Assembly: GCA_027475525.1 (NCBI GenBank)
Contig: JAMWFC010000049.1
Span: forward strand, 683,297 to 747,296
Origin: Macrolepiota albuminosa
Taxonomy: Eukaryota > Basidiomycota > Agaricomycetes > Agaricales > Agaricaceae
Reading direction: 5' to 3'
Length of the DNA stretch: 64,000 bases
In this document: in pieces, positions 63,811 to 64,000 of the stretch
How positions within the stretch are numbered: position 1 is the first letter of the stretch
How the letters are laid out: each line of letters opens with the position of its first letter
The notes under the pieces: generated by a model
What the model was told of the DNA's origin: nothing
Seen by the model: the letters and a program-made list of their open reading frames with translations, nothing else
Database searches by the model: none
Made by a program: the position numbers and the translations under genes

Positions 63811-64000
63811 AGTAAGCACGCAATGGGAAGGTTGCGTGGGCCCCTTCACTTACATTTTCACACCTGTATTCTACTAGTTTACCATACTCATTTGTTCGTC
63901 AATTAACTACTCGTTTTCAACATCGTCATCAATATCTTATGAGCACCGATAATGTTCAAGCATGTCGTTGCAAGACATGTATCTGTCATGCCCATGAGGT

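Noticed and set aside
1..64000. CRISPR arrays, bacterial operons, ribosome binding sites, rRNA genes
   Set aside because: No spaced direct-repeat array or conserved rRNA segment was seen; introns and chromoviruses indicate a eukaryotic nuclear sequence.

Overview
The window looks like repeat-dominated nuclear DNA of a filamentous fungus, most likely a basidiomycete (Agaricomycetes). The reasons are short GT-AG introns (48-70 nt), Ty3/gypsy chromovirus polyproteins of fungal type, and a fragmentary spliced gene near the right end resembling the agaricomycete DUF6698 family. Almost everything between 1 and about 58 kb is LTR-retrotransposon sequence, nested several layers deep and mostly decayed. 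No ordinary housekeeping gene was recognised.

Three Ty3/gypsy lineages are present; the names are mine. GyA has short LTRs (about 150-235 bp). It includes the youngest-looking copy, element A (1-5183, minus, cut by the window edge), the decayed element D (40096-47270, minus) and fragments near 22.9, 35.1, 51.3-54.5 and 62.8 kb. GyB is a GC-rich chromovirus with LTRs of about 740 bp (display strand TGTCAGG...GTGACA). It has element B (5184-10127), C1 (11736-22929), a complete 11.1-kb copy E2 (23794-34894, target duplication AAGCT) and a plus-strand copy C3 (35720-39995). GyC is an old AT-rich fragment (47.6-50.5 kb). A fourth set, S and R, consists of solitary elements of about 0.94-1.0 kb with TGAT...ATCA ends and 4-bp target duplications. 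These sit inside GyB copies and inside a GyA LTR.

In E2 the minus strand reads 5' LTR, self-priming primer site, Gag with one CCHC knuckle, Pro with two tandem retropepsin lobes, RT, RNase H, integrase and chromodomain. A spliced gene (aORF) then runs on the opposite strand, followed by the polypurine tract and the 3' LTR. In GyA, Gag-Pro is separated from Pol by a single in-frame UGA (UGA CUA G in the intact-looking copy A), a good readthrough candidate.

Two features of the sequence itself affect any annotation. Eleven tandem duplications of period 77 lie in different elements between 5.4 and 33.3 kb; they look like assembly overlaps left unmerged, and they break reading frames. A 100-base N gap at 39996-40095 joins a plus-strand GyB copy to a minus-strand GyA copy. 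Many stops are C-to-T type, consistent with methylation- or RIP-like decay.

From about 59 to 64 kb the DNA is AT-richer, with a transposon-associated ORF remnant, a DUF6698-like gene, a solo GyA LTR with a perfect 5-bp target duplication, and otherwise unassigned sequence.
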